Origin: Aquarana catesbeiana
Taxonomy: Eukaryota; Chordata; Amphibia; Anura; Ranidae
Assembly (NCBI RefSeq): GCF_042186555.1
Contig: NC_133326.1
Span: 690,160,708 to 690,224,707, forward strand
Reading direction: 5' to 3'
Length of the DNA stretch: 64,000 bases
The notes under the pieces were generated by a model. That model had not been told where the DNA came from, did no database searches, and worked only from the letters and a program-made list of their open reading frames with translations. The translations under genes and the position numbers were made by a program. Shown here piece after piece: positions 54,389-64,000 of the stretch. Every line of letters starts with the position of its first letter. Position 1 is the first letter of the stretch.

Positions 54389-54700
54389 CAGTGGTGTATT
54401 TTGGTTTTGTGCTGCCCTAGGCAAGACTAAAATCGGGCGCCCCCCCTCCATCTAAAATTGTCCCACCCCTTGCTTCTCAAGTGGCTATTCGGGGCCCCTG
54501 GTGGCTGCGCGGGGTCTCTAGTGGCTGCGCGGGGCCCCTGGTGGCTGTGAGGGGTCTCTGGTGGCTGTTTTGTGTACACACACACACACACACACAGGTG
54601 TGTGTGGGGGGGCTGGCATATACAGGTATGTGGGGGGCTGACATATATACAGGATTGAGGGGGGCTGAGTGCGCACATGTGAGGCAGCCGGTGTGCGGAT
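54389..54700 (+). mobile_element. Left end of a hAT-type element
   Basis: CAGTGGTGTATTTTGG followed by CTGCCCTAGGCAAGAC resembles the left end of CAGTGG-type hAT elements. The right end was not found, so the extent is unknown; the minisatellites at 55135 and 55960 may be internal to it. A CA microsatellite is at about 54572-54596 and three ~28-bp GGGGCCCCTGGTGGCTG-type repeats precede it. Confidence 0.4.
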
Positions 54701-55134
54701 TTGGTAGAATGGCCTGTGGGCAAGCCCTGCGGAATGTTGGTGGTCAGGCTGGGGGGGGGGGTATGGGCAGCTCCAGACATTTTTTTTGGGGGTGCTGAAA
54801 GTATAAGTGGCGGTGCTAATGCGGCACGCGGCACCCTCTTGTGGGCATGGTCAAAAAGTGGGTGTTTTTTCATGGTCTCTCCCATTGAATAGACAAAATA
54901 GGGCCTTCGGGCACACAGAATTGATTGTTGGAGTAAAACAAGCCCAAATGGAACCAGCGATGATAAACCCCAGCATGTATAAGGGCCAGCAATGATAACC
55001 CCTAGTACATGTTAGGACCAGCCAGAACACCCAGCACAGCATAACAGTGAGGGACAGAGAGCAGCATACAGTGGAGATCAGTGAGCAGTACACAGCATAC
55101 AGTGCAGAGCAGGAGTTACCCCTTAGAGTGGCCA

Positions 55135-55735
55135 GATTAGGAGTGACCCCTTAGAGACAGTGCCCCCTTTAGAGGGCCCAGAGCAAGAGAGTGCCCCCTT
55201 TAGAAGGCCCAGAGCAAGAGAGTGCTCCCTTTAGAGGGCCCGGTGCAAGAGAGTGCTCCCTTTAGAGGGCCCGGTGCAAGAGAGTGCTCCCTTTAGAGGG
55301 CCCGGTGCAAGAGAGTGCTCCCTTTAGAGGGCCCGGTGCAAGAGAGTGCTCCCTTTAGAGGGCCCGGTGCAAGAGAGTGCTCCCTTTAGAGGGCCCGGTG
55401 CAAGAGAGTGCTCCCTTTAGAGGGCCCGGTGCAAGAGAGTGCTCCCTTTAGAGGGCCCGGTGCAAGAGAGCTGCTCCCTTTAGAGGGCCCGGTGCAAGAG
55501 AGCTGCTCCCTTTAGAGGGCCCGGTGCAAGAGAGCTGCTCCCTTTAGAGGGCCCGGTGCAAGAGAGCTGCTCCCTTCAGAGGGCCCGGTGCAAGAGAGCT
55601 GCTCCCTTTAGAGGGCCCGGAGCAGGAGAGCTGCCCCCTTTAGAGAGCCCAGAGCAGGAGAGTGCCCCTTTAGAGGGCCCAGAGCAGGAGAGTGCCCCCT
55701 TTAGAGGGCCCAGAGCAGGAGAGTGATCCCATATA
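55135..55735 (+). repeat. 31/32-bp minisatellite
   Basis: The core GGCCCGGTGCAAGAGAGTGC plus CTCCCTTTAGA repeats every 31 bp. A later subset has GAGAGCTGC and a 32-bp period (from about 55450). About 19 units. Confidence 0.93.
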
Positions 55736-55959
55736 CAGTGCCCGCAGCAGGACAGTGACCCCCATATACAGTGCTCACAGCATGGCAGCGACCCCATATA
55801 CAGGGACCCCATATACAGTGCCCACAACATGACAGCAACCCCCTATACAATGCCCACAGCAGGAGATTTCTCTTTTTAGAGTGCCCAGAGCAGAAAAGTG
55901 GCCACTTAGAGTGCTCAGAGCAGGAGAGTTCCCCCTTAGAGAGAGTGCCCTTTAGAGTG

Positions 55960-56515
55960 CCCACAGCACAACGGTGACCCCATACACCGTGCCCACAGCA
56001 CAACGGTGACCCCATACACCGTGCCCACAGCACAACGGTGACCCCATACACCGTGCCCACAGCACAACGGTGGCCCCCATACACCGTGCCCACAGCACAA
56101 CGGTGGCCCCCATACACCATGCCCACAGCACAACGGTGGCCCCCATACACCGTGCCCACAGCACAACGGTGGCCCCCATACACCGTGCCCACAGCACAAC
56201 GGTGGCCCCCATACACCGTGCCCACAGCACAACGGTGGCCCCCATACACCGTGCCCACAGCACAACGGTGGCCCCCATACACCGTGCCCACAGCACAACG
56301 GTGGCCCCCATACACCGTGCCCACAGCACAACGGTGGCCCCCATACACCGTGCCCACAGCACAACGGTGACCCCATACACAGTGCCCACAGCAGGAGGGT
56401 GACCCCATACACAGTGCCCACAGCCGGACGGGTGACCCCATTACACAGTGCCCACAGCCGGATGGGTGACCCCATACACAGTGCCCACAGCACAACGGTG
56501 ACCCCATACACAGTG
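55960..56515 (+). repeat. 32/33-bp minisatellite
   Basis: The core CAGCACAACGGTGGCCCCCA plus TACACCGTGCC repeats with a 33-bp period in the middle and 32 bp at the flanks, where GTGACCCC replaces GTGGCCCCC. The 33-bp part opens several frames on both strands, giving repeat peptides that are not genes. Confidence 0.95.
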
Positions 56516-56519
56516 CAAG

Positions 56520-57630
56520 AGCAGGAATGGGACCCCATGGAGTCCAATGGTGCACTGTTATGAGGACACCTGATCATCATTTGTGCACTGTAAGTAGCAG
56601 GCACAGGCACTCCTGATCTGCATGGCATTCTAATGATTGCAGTACATGTAAGAGTACTGACCAATAAGAGGGCTGATATCAGAGACGTCCCCACTACTCA
56701 GTCCAGATCGGGCATGCCCCTCAGTCAGTGCCTTGTAATGCAGCATGCTGCTATAGAACAGTGGACTGGAAAGCCCCCCCCTTCCAGGCTCAGCAGCTAC
56801 ATTAAAAACAGAACGATGCCTGCAGCAGTGATCAGCCTCGCTCCTCCTAAACCTTCCTCCTCGGAGCACACCATATGACACACACACCCCATCCAGATGG
56901 CTGTTCTTGCCCTGTGTACATCGCTGTGATTGAGTGGAGCCCCACAATGGAAGGAAAGCGGGGATTACAGTGTCTATATTAAGGAGTCGGGCTGCAGTGG
57001 ATGGATACCCCTAGACGAAGTCTTGTTAGACGAAACGCGTCGGGAGGACTCCACTGCCGCCTTATTTTACATACAAGCGCTTTTTATCTACTTAAATGTA
57101 AGTGTATTTCTTTTTTCAAAATTATTGTGTTTATGTAATTACACTATGTAGCCCCTTTTTTATTCCACATGGGCCACGTTCTGGGATGCTTAATGATTTG
57201 TGCGGAGAAGACACTTCCATGAAGTCTCCTGGAACTCCATTGCCTCCAGGTTGTCAAGACCTTCCCTCTATTGCAGGTTGGCAATACAAGCTGGTTTGAC
57301 CCATACGGTGTATGCTGTTTTGGGTTCAAACCCTCCGGTAAGCCTCCAATCATTTTGGCTGTGGGAATTGCACAGGTTTCTGTACAGGACACTTGGGTGA
57401 AGGTTTTCCAGATCTTTCCCCCCGCTGGCCATCAAGATTTCCTGTATATGATCGGTGGACAATTAGAAGCCAGTTTGACTCATTTATTATCCATGTCAGT
57501 TTGGGCGTGAACTGTCTAACAGGCTCCCACTTTGGTGACGGCATTTCACTATTCTTTCACAGCTGGTGACCATGATGGCCCTATTTATATACAGATTGTA
57601 AACTACCAGCACATTGATGGACGTTTAACC
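56520..57630. other. Unassigned DNA with a hammerhead-like motif
   Basis: No supported gene. At 57010-57042 (+) CTAGACGA precedes a hairpin GTCT-TGTT-AGAC followed by GAAACGCGTC. GCAGTGG (56994-57000) can pair with CCACTGC (57051-57057). See the related motif at 10016-10048. Confidence 0.4.
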
Positions 57631-58216
57631 TCAATTTAGACACCACAGTATATGTTGAATGGAATTTGTGGACCGATAAGCCTGCAGTTCATTTTTTTTT
57701 GTTTGTCCTATGTTTAGCGTGAGGCCAAGAAACAATTTAAAATCTTGAATTGTCAGAAGTTTCCATTCAAATGGATGGGCATAAATGAAACTGGGATTAT
57801 ATGTGACATACTGCTGGGCATAAAGGTTGCATTGGTCCACAATTGAATTTAAAAAAGTTTCTATGAAAAATAAATTTAAAAACCAATGGGAGTAAAATGT
57901 TAAGTTTCTGCCTGAATGCTCCGGAGTATGTAGGTAGACACGCACAGTTTAAAAGTGCCTCTGGGACAGCAGTATGGGCTATAATCTTTGGTGGCCCAAG
58001 TGCAACGTGGTGGATGAACTGCACTGTCAGTGCTAGCCATGTTACAGGGAAGTATTGAGCTTCTGGTGGTTGTTTGATGCTCCTCAGAGTGCCTCATTCC
58101 TTTTTTTGGAAGTCATTCTTTTTCTGAATCAGATGATGAACCACTGCCATCTACTAGTTCATATTCAGAATCTGTGTCTTACAGTGAGAGTTCCCTGCTA
58201 CTCTCACCCATCACAC
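57631..58216 (-). pseudogene. piggyBac-like transposase, N-terminal relic
   Basis: The clear part (57945-57631) reads HWFLNLFFIETFLNSIVDQC, NLYAQQYV, EWKLLTIQDFKLFLGLTLNI and GQTKKNELQAYRSTN, matching the N-terminal domain of piggyBac transposases (NxYAxQ, FLGLxLxMG, LxxYWST). Upstream, in broken frames, is an acidic Ser-rich stretch (DTDSEYELVDGSGSSSDSEK) like the acidic N-terminus of the family. Stops and frameshifts separate these pieces, and the DDD catalytic core is absent. The relic fits the many TTAA-flanked MITEs in the window, but shared ends could not be shown. Confidence 0.8.
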
Positions 58217-58324
58217 TCAGAATTTGGAACGGCTCCTCGCTGGTGTAGGTGTTTGTTTTTTTTAAATGGCGTTGACACTAGTGTGGCAGTGATTAAGATC
58301 CACTGATATGGTGGTAATCAGCCG

Positions 58325-59080
58325 TGGCGGCCCGTCCATAGGGGGCGCACGGGCGCTGCCTCCCCCCCCCCCAGCTGTAAAAAAAAAAAAAAAGTGCCCT
58401 TTAAGAGTGTGCGGGCGCCGGACACACGGCGGTCTATGGGAAGCTTCCCAGCTTGCAATCAGCTGGTTTCAAGCTGGGAAGCTGATTTGCCCGCGTTTAG
58501 GGCGTGTGCAGGGCGCAAATGATGCACCCGCACACACTCCCACTCTACACTGAATTGTTTCTGTCCTCCCTTCCTGCATTTTATCGGATCGGAGGACAGT
58601 GGGCGGTGCCTTTTTTTGCACACCCGCGTCACTTCCGGTTTCCCAGCTCACTGCAGTGTGGAGTGGACACAAATGGACGGACTGAGACTGCCAGCGTGGC
58701 TCCATATCGGCAGAGGTAAGCCCCTATGCAGGGCAGTAATTAGGCATGGATGGAGGAGAAGCTGCTCTGTATAGATGCTGGGACTGAGGGACTGAGGGAT
58801 GAACTTGGAGTTGGAGCAGCTCATCCCCTCAGTAACAAGCAAATGCAGGGAAGTATACCTTTTACTCACTCATGTGATAACAGCTCCCTGCACACTGGGC
58901 TTAGCCTTATATATTGCTGGAGAGACAACATCTTCCCATGTGACAGGTTGCCCCTCTGAGTGCTGCTATCTTCAGCTATCTCTCTGTTGAACTTGTCTCC
59001 AGTTATGGAGTTATACTGTCCCAGCAGTAAATAAGTCTGAGTCTGAGTGTGCAGTGAATGTTCTGTTATCAGGTGAGGAG
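58325..59080. other. Unassigned GC-rich DNA, possible hAT end
   Basis: GTGGCGGCCCGTCCATAGGG at about 58325 resembles the start of a hAT-type repeat, followed by a C-run and an A-run. No gene is supported. Confidence 0.35.
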
Positions 59081-59224
59081 CAGGGGCGTAACTAGAAATC
59101 ACAGGGCCCCATAGAAAAATGTACTAATGCCATTGAACAACAGATTACCACACTCATGTAGCACAGTACCCAGGCAACAGCTTATATTAATTTCGAACAA
59201 CAAAGTATGCAGTATACTTTATGC
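59081..59224 (+). mobile_element. Left end of a hAT-type element (CAGGGGCGTAACTAG)
   Basis: CAGGGGCGTAACTAGAAATC with following CAGGGCCCC is a hAT-like terminus common in vertebrate MITEs. The right end was not found. The C-rich array at 59225-59965 follows directly. Confidence 0.5.
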
Positions 59225-59965
59225 AGCCCCTGAAGGACACACATGCATACCCCCATCAGTACAGACACCCCTACCTCAGTGCAGACCCCCCAGAAGTACA
59301 AACACCCCCTTTGTACAGACACCCCCCTAGTGCATACCCCTCAGCATTACAGATTCCCCCTCATTGCAGACACCCCCTTAAGTGCAGGATCCCCACAGCA
59401 GCACAGACACCCCTCCCAGTGCAGACCTCCCCCAGCAGTGCAGACCCCCCTCAGTAATACAGACCCCCCAGCAGTACAGACACCCCCCTAGTGCAGACCC
59501 TCCCCAGCATTACAGACCCCATCTCAGTACAGACACCCCCCCAGCAGTACAGACGCCCCTCTCAGTGCAGACCACCCCTCTCAGTGCAGACCACCCCCCT
59601 CAGTGCAGACATCCCCCTCAGTGCAGACCCCCCTCAGTAGTACAGACCACCCCAGCAGTGCAGACACCCCCCTTAGTACAGACACCCCCCTAGTGCAGAC
59701 CCCACCTCAGTGCAGACCCCCCCAGCAGTACAGACACCCCCCCTCAGTGCAGACCCCCGTCAGTACAGACTGCCCCATCAGTACAGACCCCCCCCACCCA
59801 AGTGCAGACCTCCCCTCAGTGCAAGACCCCCCCTCAGTACAGTGCCCCCCTCAGTGCAGACCCCCCCTCAGTAGTGCAGACCCCCCCTCAGTAGTGCAGA
59901 CCCCCCCTCAGTAGTGCAGACCCCCCCTCAGTAGTGCAGACCCCCCCTCAGTACAGACTCCACCC
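59225..59965 (+). repeat. CAGTACAGACACCCC-type array
   Basis: Degenerate 14-18 bp units with the pattern CAGTGCAGACCCCCC or CAGTACAGACACCCC. The last five units (59865-59955) are nearly identical 22-mers around CTCAGTAGTGCAGAC. Pro/Thr/Gln frames are compositional. Confidence 0.85.
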
Positions 59966-60483
59966 CCTTCTTACATACCTCAGAACTGCGTTGACAATCT
60001 CCAGATACACACAGTGGTGTGTGTCCCTCGAGGCTCGAGCGCAGGCTCCTCCTCCTCTGTGGATGTAAACAGAAAGGAGGGGAGGCGGCTTCGGTCCTTA
60101 CAGGTATATTACAGGTATCTGTACCCACTTCCGGCATAGATAGCCACAGAATCTGTGGTTATTTACGCCACTTCCTGTCCCCCCCCCCCGCTGTCTGCTG
60201 GGAAACACACGGGTCCCAGAGACAGCAGGGACCATCCGTATTGCGCTGCGCAACTCGCGCATGCACAGTAGGGAACTGGGAAGTGAAGCCGCAAGCCTTC
60301 ACTTCCTGATTCCTTTACCGAAGATGGAGGCGGCAGCACCTGAGGACCGAGAGACGGTTCGGCCTTGGGTGCCGACATCGCGGGCGCCCTGGACAGGTAA
60401 GTGTCCATGTTTTAAAAGTCAGCAGCTGCAGTATTTGTTGCTGCTGACTTTAAAAAAAAAAAAAATTCCGGGGAAGGTCCGCT
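59966..60483. mobile_element. MITE-like DNA ending at TTAA
   Basis: The right end GGGGAAGGTCCGCT abuts TTAA (60484-60487). A hairpin AAAGTCAGCAGC against GCTGCTGACTTT lies at about 60415-60452. The left end was not found. The LINE sequence begins abruptly at the TTAA. Confidence 0.45.
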
Positions 60484-62161
60484 TTAAGTTGAACGTCGCG
60501 TTTTTATTGGGCATAAAGCCTATTTGGTCAGGATGGACTAAGTTGAGGATAACCTTGTTTAAGCGAAGAAAATGGATTTTAACCAGGATTTTGATATCAA
60601 GTTGGAGCATTGATATGGGGCAAAAAGAGGGAGGGGTCCTTTCCAGGTTTAAGAATATCAGGGCTTCTCGCATTGAATGTGGGAGGGTGGAGGAATCAAA
60701 AATGTGTTGGAATAGCTCCTGAAGTTAGGGCGCCAAAACCTCTCTAAACTGGGAATAGAATTCTAATGGGAGGCCATCTGTACCAGGGGCCTTAGTCGTG
60801 GCCAACTGTGAAATGGCCTCATTAATATCCTCCAATACTGATAGGGGCTTCCAGTTGGGTAACTTAAGTGTGGGACAGTGAGGGAAAGTTTACAGATTGT
60901 AGGAGAGATACTAGCTCATCGTGGGTGTACTGGGCCGTGGAGGAGTACAGGGTGGAGAAGAAGGCATGGAACTCTCCAGCCACTAGGTCAGGATTGGTAA
61001 TCCGTTGAACGGTAGGGTCAACAAGGGATACCACCACTGGGGGCCTATGATCTAAGTGCGCAAGATAAGCTAGAATCCTTTGTCCTCGAAAATCCTTTGT
61101 TTGCAGAAGAACATTTCTTGTTTAGCTTTCTCAAATTGGAGGGTATTGACTAGTCGAGATTGTACCTTCAAGGACGAGGCAGCGTCCGAGGAAGGGTTTA
61201 ACTGGAATGCCTGTTCTAGTGATTCTAAGTGGGCTTCAGCTTGTTGTAGGGCTGATTTAGAGGTTGACTTGTATATGAGTAGATAGCAGCATCTTGACAT
61301 GCAATTTAAAGGACTCCCATATTGTTCTGCGAGGGGCCGATTCTCTATTCGTTTTAAAAAAAAGAGCAGTTCATCCTGTATCGTTTTTATGTCAGGGAGG
61401 ACAGATAACTAAAAGGGGTTAAGTCACCACGTCGGAGATGAGGGGGGAGTCTGCAAGTCAAGTACAGTCCAGTAAGGGGCGTGGTCACAGAGATTACGGG
61501 TGCCATATCCCGCATCCACCAACCGCAGAAGCAGGGAGGAGGATATAAAAATATAGTCTCTCCGTGACATGGTGGAGTGAGAGGCAGAAAAGCAGGAGTA
61601 GCTGGGGAGGGTGGGGAATTTGTGGCGCTAAGTGCCAACCAGGGCAAATTCATCCATCAAGCGGCCAAACCTTGTTAAGGCATGGGAGCATGGTTCAGGG
61701 GCCCCTGAGTCCAATCTGTCTTTTGAGTTGTCAATGACCATATTAAAATCACCCAGCCAAATGGCTGGAACAGTAGGATATTGTGCCATGAATGTAAGAC
61801 CGTCCTGTATGACTGCAAATTGAAACAGAGGGGGGACATAGTATGCAAGTATTAACACCTCAAACCTTCCAAACATAGCATGCAAGAATATATACCTGCC
61901 CTGAGGGTCCGTCCGCAGCGTCATGAGCTGAAATTGGGTGCGCTCTGAGATAAGGATTGCAACACCACGGGAGTGTGGGGTATGTGGAGCTTGGTACACC
62001 CAGCCTAACCAGGGTTTCTTGAGAGTGAGTTGTAAGTGGCCAGTGAGGTGCGTTTTCAATAGGACATACACCTCTGCTTGCATGGCTTTTAGGTAAGACA
62101 GGATTTTAGGTCTGGCATGCATTCTCCTAACATTCCATGTCACAAATTTGATAGGTGGCAT
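60484..62161 (-). pseudogene. Second LINE ORF2, decayed fragments
   Basis: The endonuclease starts at ATG 62161 (MPPIKFVTWNVRRMHARPK) and shows WLGDFNMVID. It shifts frame near 61640 and continues with SRRDYIFISSS and a degraded CDHAP (family SDH). A middle piece (61300-61070) has LESLEQAFQLNPSS and KAKQEMFFCKQRIFEDKG. The last piece (about 60673-60484) has PISMLQLDIKILVKI and HPDQIGFMPNKNATFNLKR, the RT region before motif A. The remainder of the RT is missing. It belongs to the same L1/Tx1 group as the LINE at 39757 but is a different, older family. Confidence 0.88.
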
Positions 62162-63008
62162 AGTGGGAGATGGAGAGCGGACACCCGCAGACGAAAGCCC
62201 AGGGCAGGCAGCACAGAACGAGGGATACTCTGGGGCATCTCAGCACCGGGCCATAATGGCCTCCGGATGGCATAGGATGTGAAGAGCCCTACAAAACATA
62301 ACCATAGTGCATAGCGGTCGCCACATTGTAAGAACAATTGTAAACCAAAATGCTGAGGTACATGAGAACAATTTCTGTATGACATTGCTATTGAATACAC
62401 ATTGTACAGAGAACAATAATAACTGGAGAACGCAATATAAAAAAGGCATGGGGAAAAAAAGAAGAAAAAAAAGAGGTGGGACAATGGTCCCGGTATACGG
62501 TAGACTGCGGGCTCTGGTCCAGCACATAGAAAACACCACCCGGATTACTGAAGTATAGCAGGGAGGTGTCTGCTGGCCAGGGAAACACATCTTGAACTGT
62601 GGATACGATCCAAACAAAATGATGAGAAAACAAATTTCCAGTACTGATCTGGTGCTGAGGGGGGCGAACAATCGCTGAAAAGCCTGCCATGATGCAGGGA
62701 GCCCAGCTGAAGTGTGCAGGCATGCCTTGGAGCGTACCCCATCCGAGGTCCCAAGTATCGGCCGACGGATCGTTGCTAATCCACGGGAATGTCACCAGAG
62801 GCTCCAGCCGACACGAAATAAGCAGGAAGGGGGAGCGGATAACCTGATGGGAGAGATGTTCCAGTTCACATCCAGGAGTATGCGAGGAGAGGCGTGAAGG
62901 TTCCAGGTTGGGAGGCAGTTTCAAACAGAAGGGGGGAGGAAAAGATGGTAGCTTACCAGAGGTCTTGGAGCAGGTGGGGGCAGCCAGGTATAAGGATCAG
63001 GATGGAGG
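62162..63008 (-). other. ORF1-ORF2 spacer of second LINE
   Basis: About 850 bp with no recognisable product. Frames on both strands lack domains. Compare the 1265-bp spacer at 44094-45358. Confidence 0.45.
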
Positions 63009-63869
63009 TCAGTTGGAGTTGTGGCAGCATTCCAGCCAGGCAAAGGCCGACTCAGGGTCCTCAAAGAAATGTTCCCGGACGTCTCCCACCACCCGCAATC
63101 TTGCAGGGTAAAACATGGCGTACTTCAGATTCTTCAGATTCCGGCACTTAACCTCAGTGAATTGGGAGTGGCGGCGCTGGTCCTCAGCAGAAAAATCTGG
63201 GTAAACCTCCACCCCCCCATTATGGAACAGTATGTTGCCTTTTTTCCTGGACAGTCAGAGAATGGCGTCACGGTCCCTGAAGTTCATAAATTAAGCAATG
63301 AAGGTGCGTTGGGGGGTGCCACTTGGAGGGGGTCTGGCAGCCAGGCGGTGTGCACGCTCCACAACGAAGGAGGTTGAAAAGGCATCCCTGCCATAGGTGG
63401 TGATGAGCAGGTTTTCCAAGAATGCCTGTGGATCTGTGCCCTCCGAGCCCTCAGACAGACCCACGATGCGAAGATTCCATCTTCTCAGCCTATTTTTCCA
63501 TATCGTCTTGTTTTTGCATGACAGAATGGAGCTGATGTTGTAGCTGTTCATTGGAGATCTGCAGTCATCCTCCACCTGACTGATCTGTCTTTCAGTCTCA
63601 GACACACGGTCCCGTAGCTTCTGGAAATCGTGCCTGAGCAAGGAGAGGTCCACTTTCACCTCTTCAATTTTGGAAGTCAGGGTGGTCTGGCACTCTGAAA
63701 TGGCACCATGGCATTGTGAGAAAGCCTCGGGTACCTTAGAGGTGTCTCCAGCAGCTTGTTCCGTCTCAGCAGGGAGTTCAGCGCCATCTTCCCTCACAGT
63801 CTCCTTCTCCTCATGGCGGTACTTGCCAAGTTTGCTGATGGCTTCAGACTTCCGTTTAGGAGGCAACAT
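63009..63869 (-). pseudogene. Second LINE ORF1, broken
   Basis: ATG at 63869 (MLPPKRKSEAISKLGKYRHE) leads into a coiled coil (LRHDFQKLRDRVSETERQIS) and an RRM-like start (RRWNLRIVGLSEGSEG, VVERAHRLAARPPPSG). The frame ends near 63291, and the C-terminal domain continues in another frame (63212-63009: EVYPDFSAEDQRRHSQFTEV, YPARLRVV). At least one frameshift or stop separates them. The LINE 5' UTR runs off the window. Confidence 0.85.
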
Positions 63870-64000
63870 CTCGGCAATTTAGGATCTGCTGAGCCTCAGG
63901 GATGAAGCGGGCGACAGGAACAGACAGGATATCCCGAGGATCGGTGTAGTTAGGATTAACAGTTGGTGGAGCTCTCAGATAAAGCGTCCTACACCATTCC

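Noticed and set aside
55701..56694. 284- and 252-codon - strand frames and 110-codon + strand frames over the 33-bp repeat
   Set aside because: A 33-bp period leaves several frames open simultaneously; no recognisable protein.
59221..59914. Pro/Thr/Gln-rich mucin-like frames
   Set aside because: Low-complexity C-rich array; all frames are compositional.
62240..62924. Frames of 143-178 codons on the - strand
   Set aside because: They lie in the spacer of the second LINE, overlap one another in different frames, and show no domain.

Overview
The window looks like a TE-saturated stretch of an anuran amphibian genome, probably ranid-like. This is inferred from the mix of L1/Tx1-type LINEs, Tc1/hAT/piggyBac/Harbinger families, CR1, a tRNA-derived SINE and intronless class II olfactory receptor (OR) genes; no species-specific marker was seen. 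Only two host protein-coding genes are supported: two intact 315-residue ORs on the + strand (15759-16706 and 46894-47841). They differ at 30 residues by my count and share homologous 5' flanks, so they are a tandem duplicate pair.

Layout. 1-3144: TTAA-flanked and hAT MITEs in AT-rich DNA. 3147-9015: a Tc1 element whose transposase is split by a 4.26-kb hAT element (3988-8244) that carries a 31-bp minisatellite of about 100 units. 9060-13000: MITEs nested up to four deep. 13743-14246: a poly-A retroposon with TTCG hairpins. 14912-17036: OR1 with its 5' flank and a 3' SINE. 17246-18855: a Tc1 element dead at its catalytic Glu codon. 19013-25571: a complete hAT transposon with perfect 8-bp target duplications and an intact ~1100-aa transposase on the - strand. 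26095-27427: a decayed Tc1. 27580-30930: ~350-bp tandem repeats, MITEs and a Harbinger MITE. 30930-32820: a 27-30 bp minisatellite split by a snap-back element. 33864-34540: a CR1 tail. 34546-37434: hAT and TTAA elements. 37366-47870: the second OR copy, its 5' flank split by two TTAA MITEs and one nearly full-length L1/Tx1 LINE (39757-46571). 47900-51536: another MITE, ~350-bp repeats and unassigned DNA. 51537-54241: a 2.7-kb hAT foldback element. 54389-60483: minisatellites, hAT-type ends and a piggyBac transposase remnant. 60484-64000: a second, decayed LINE cut at both the MITE junction and the window edge.

How the parts relate. The intact hAT transposase (20746-24045) is a plausible source of activity for the related foldback copy (51537) and truncated copy (34546), which share its TAGGGATGAGC-type ends. 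The many TTAA-flanked MITEs behave like piggyBac elements, and a piggyBac-like transposase relic lies at 57631-58216. The OR duplicate works as a natural empty-site control: copy 1 preserves the pre-insertion sequence for one TTAA MITE and for the LINE, and summing the three insertions (about 8.7 kb) accounts for the length difference between the two OR upstream regions.

All calls come from reading the sequence by eye; family names are from recognition of motifs, not from searches.
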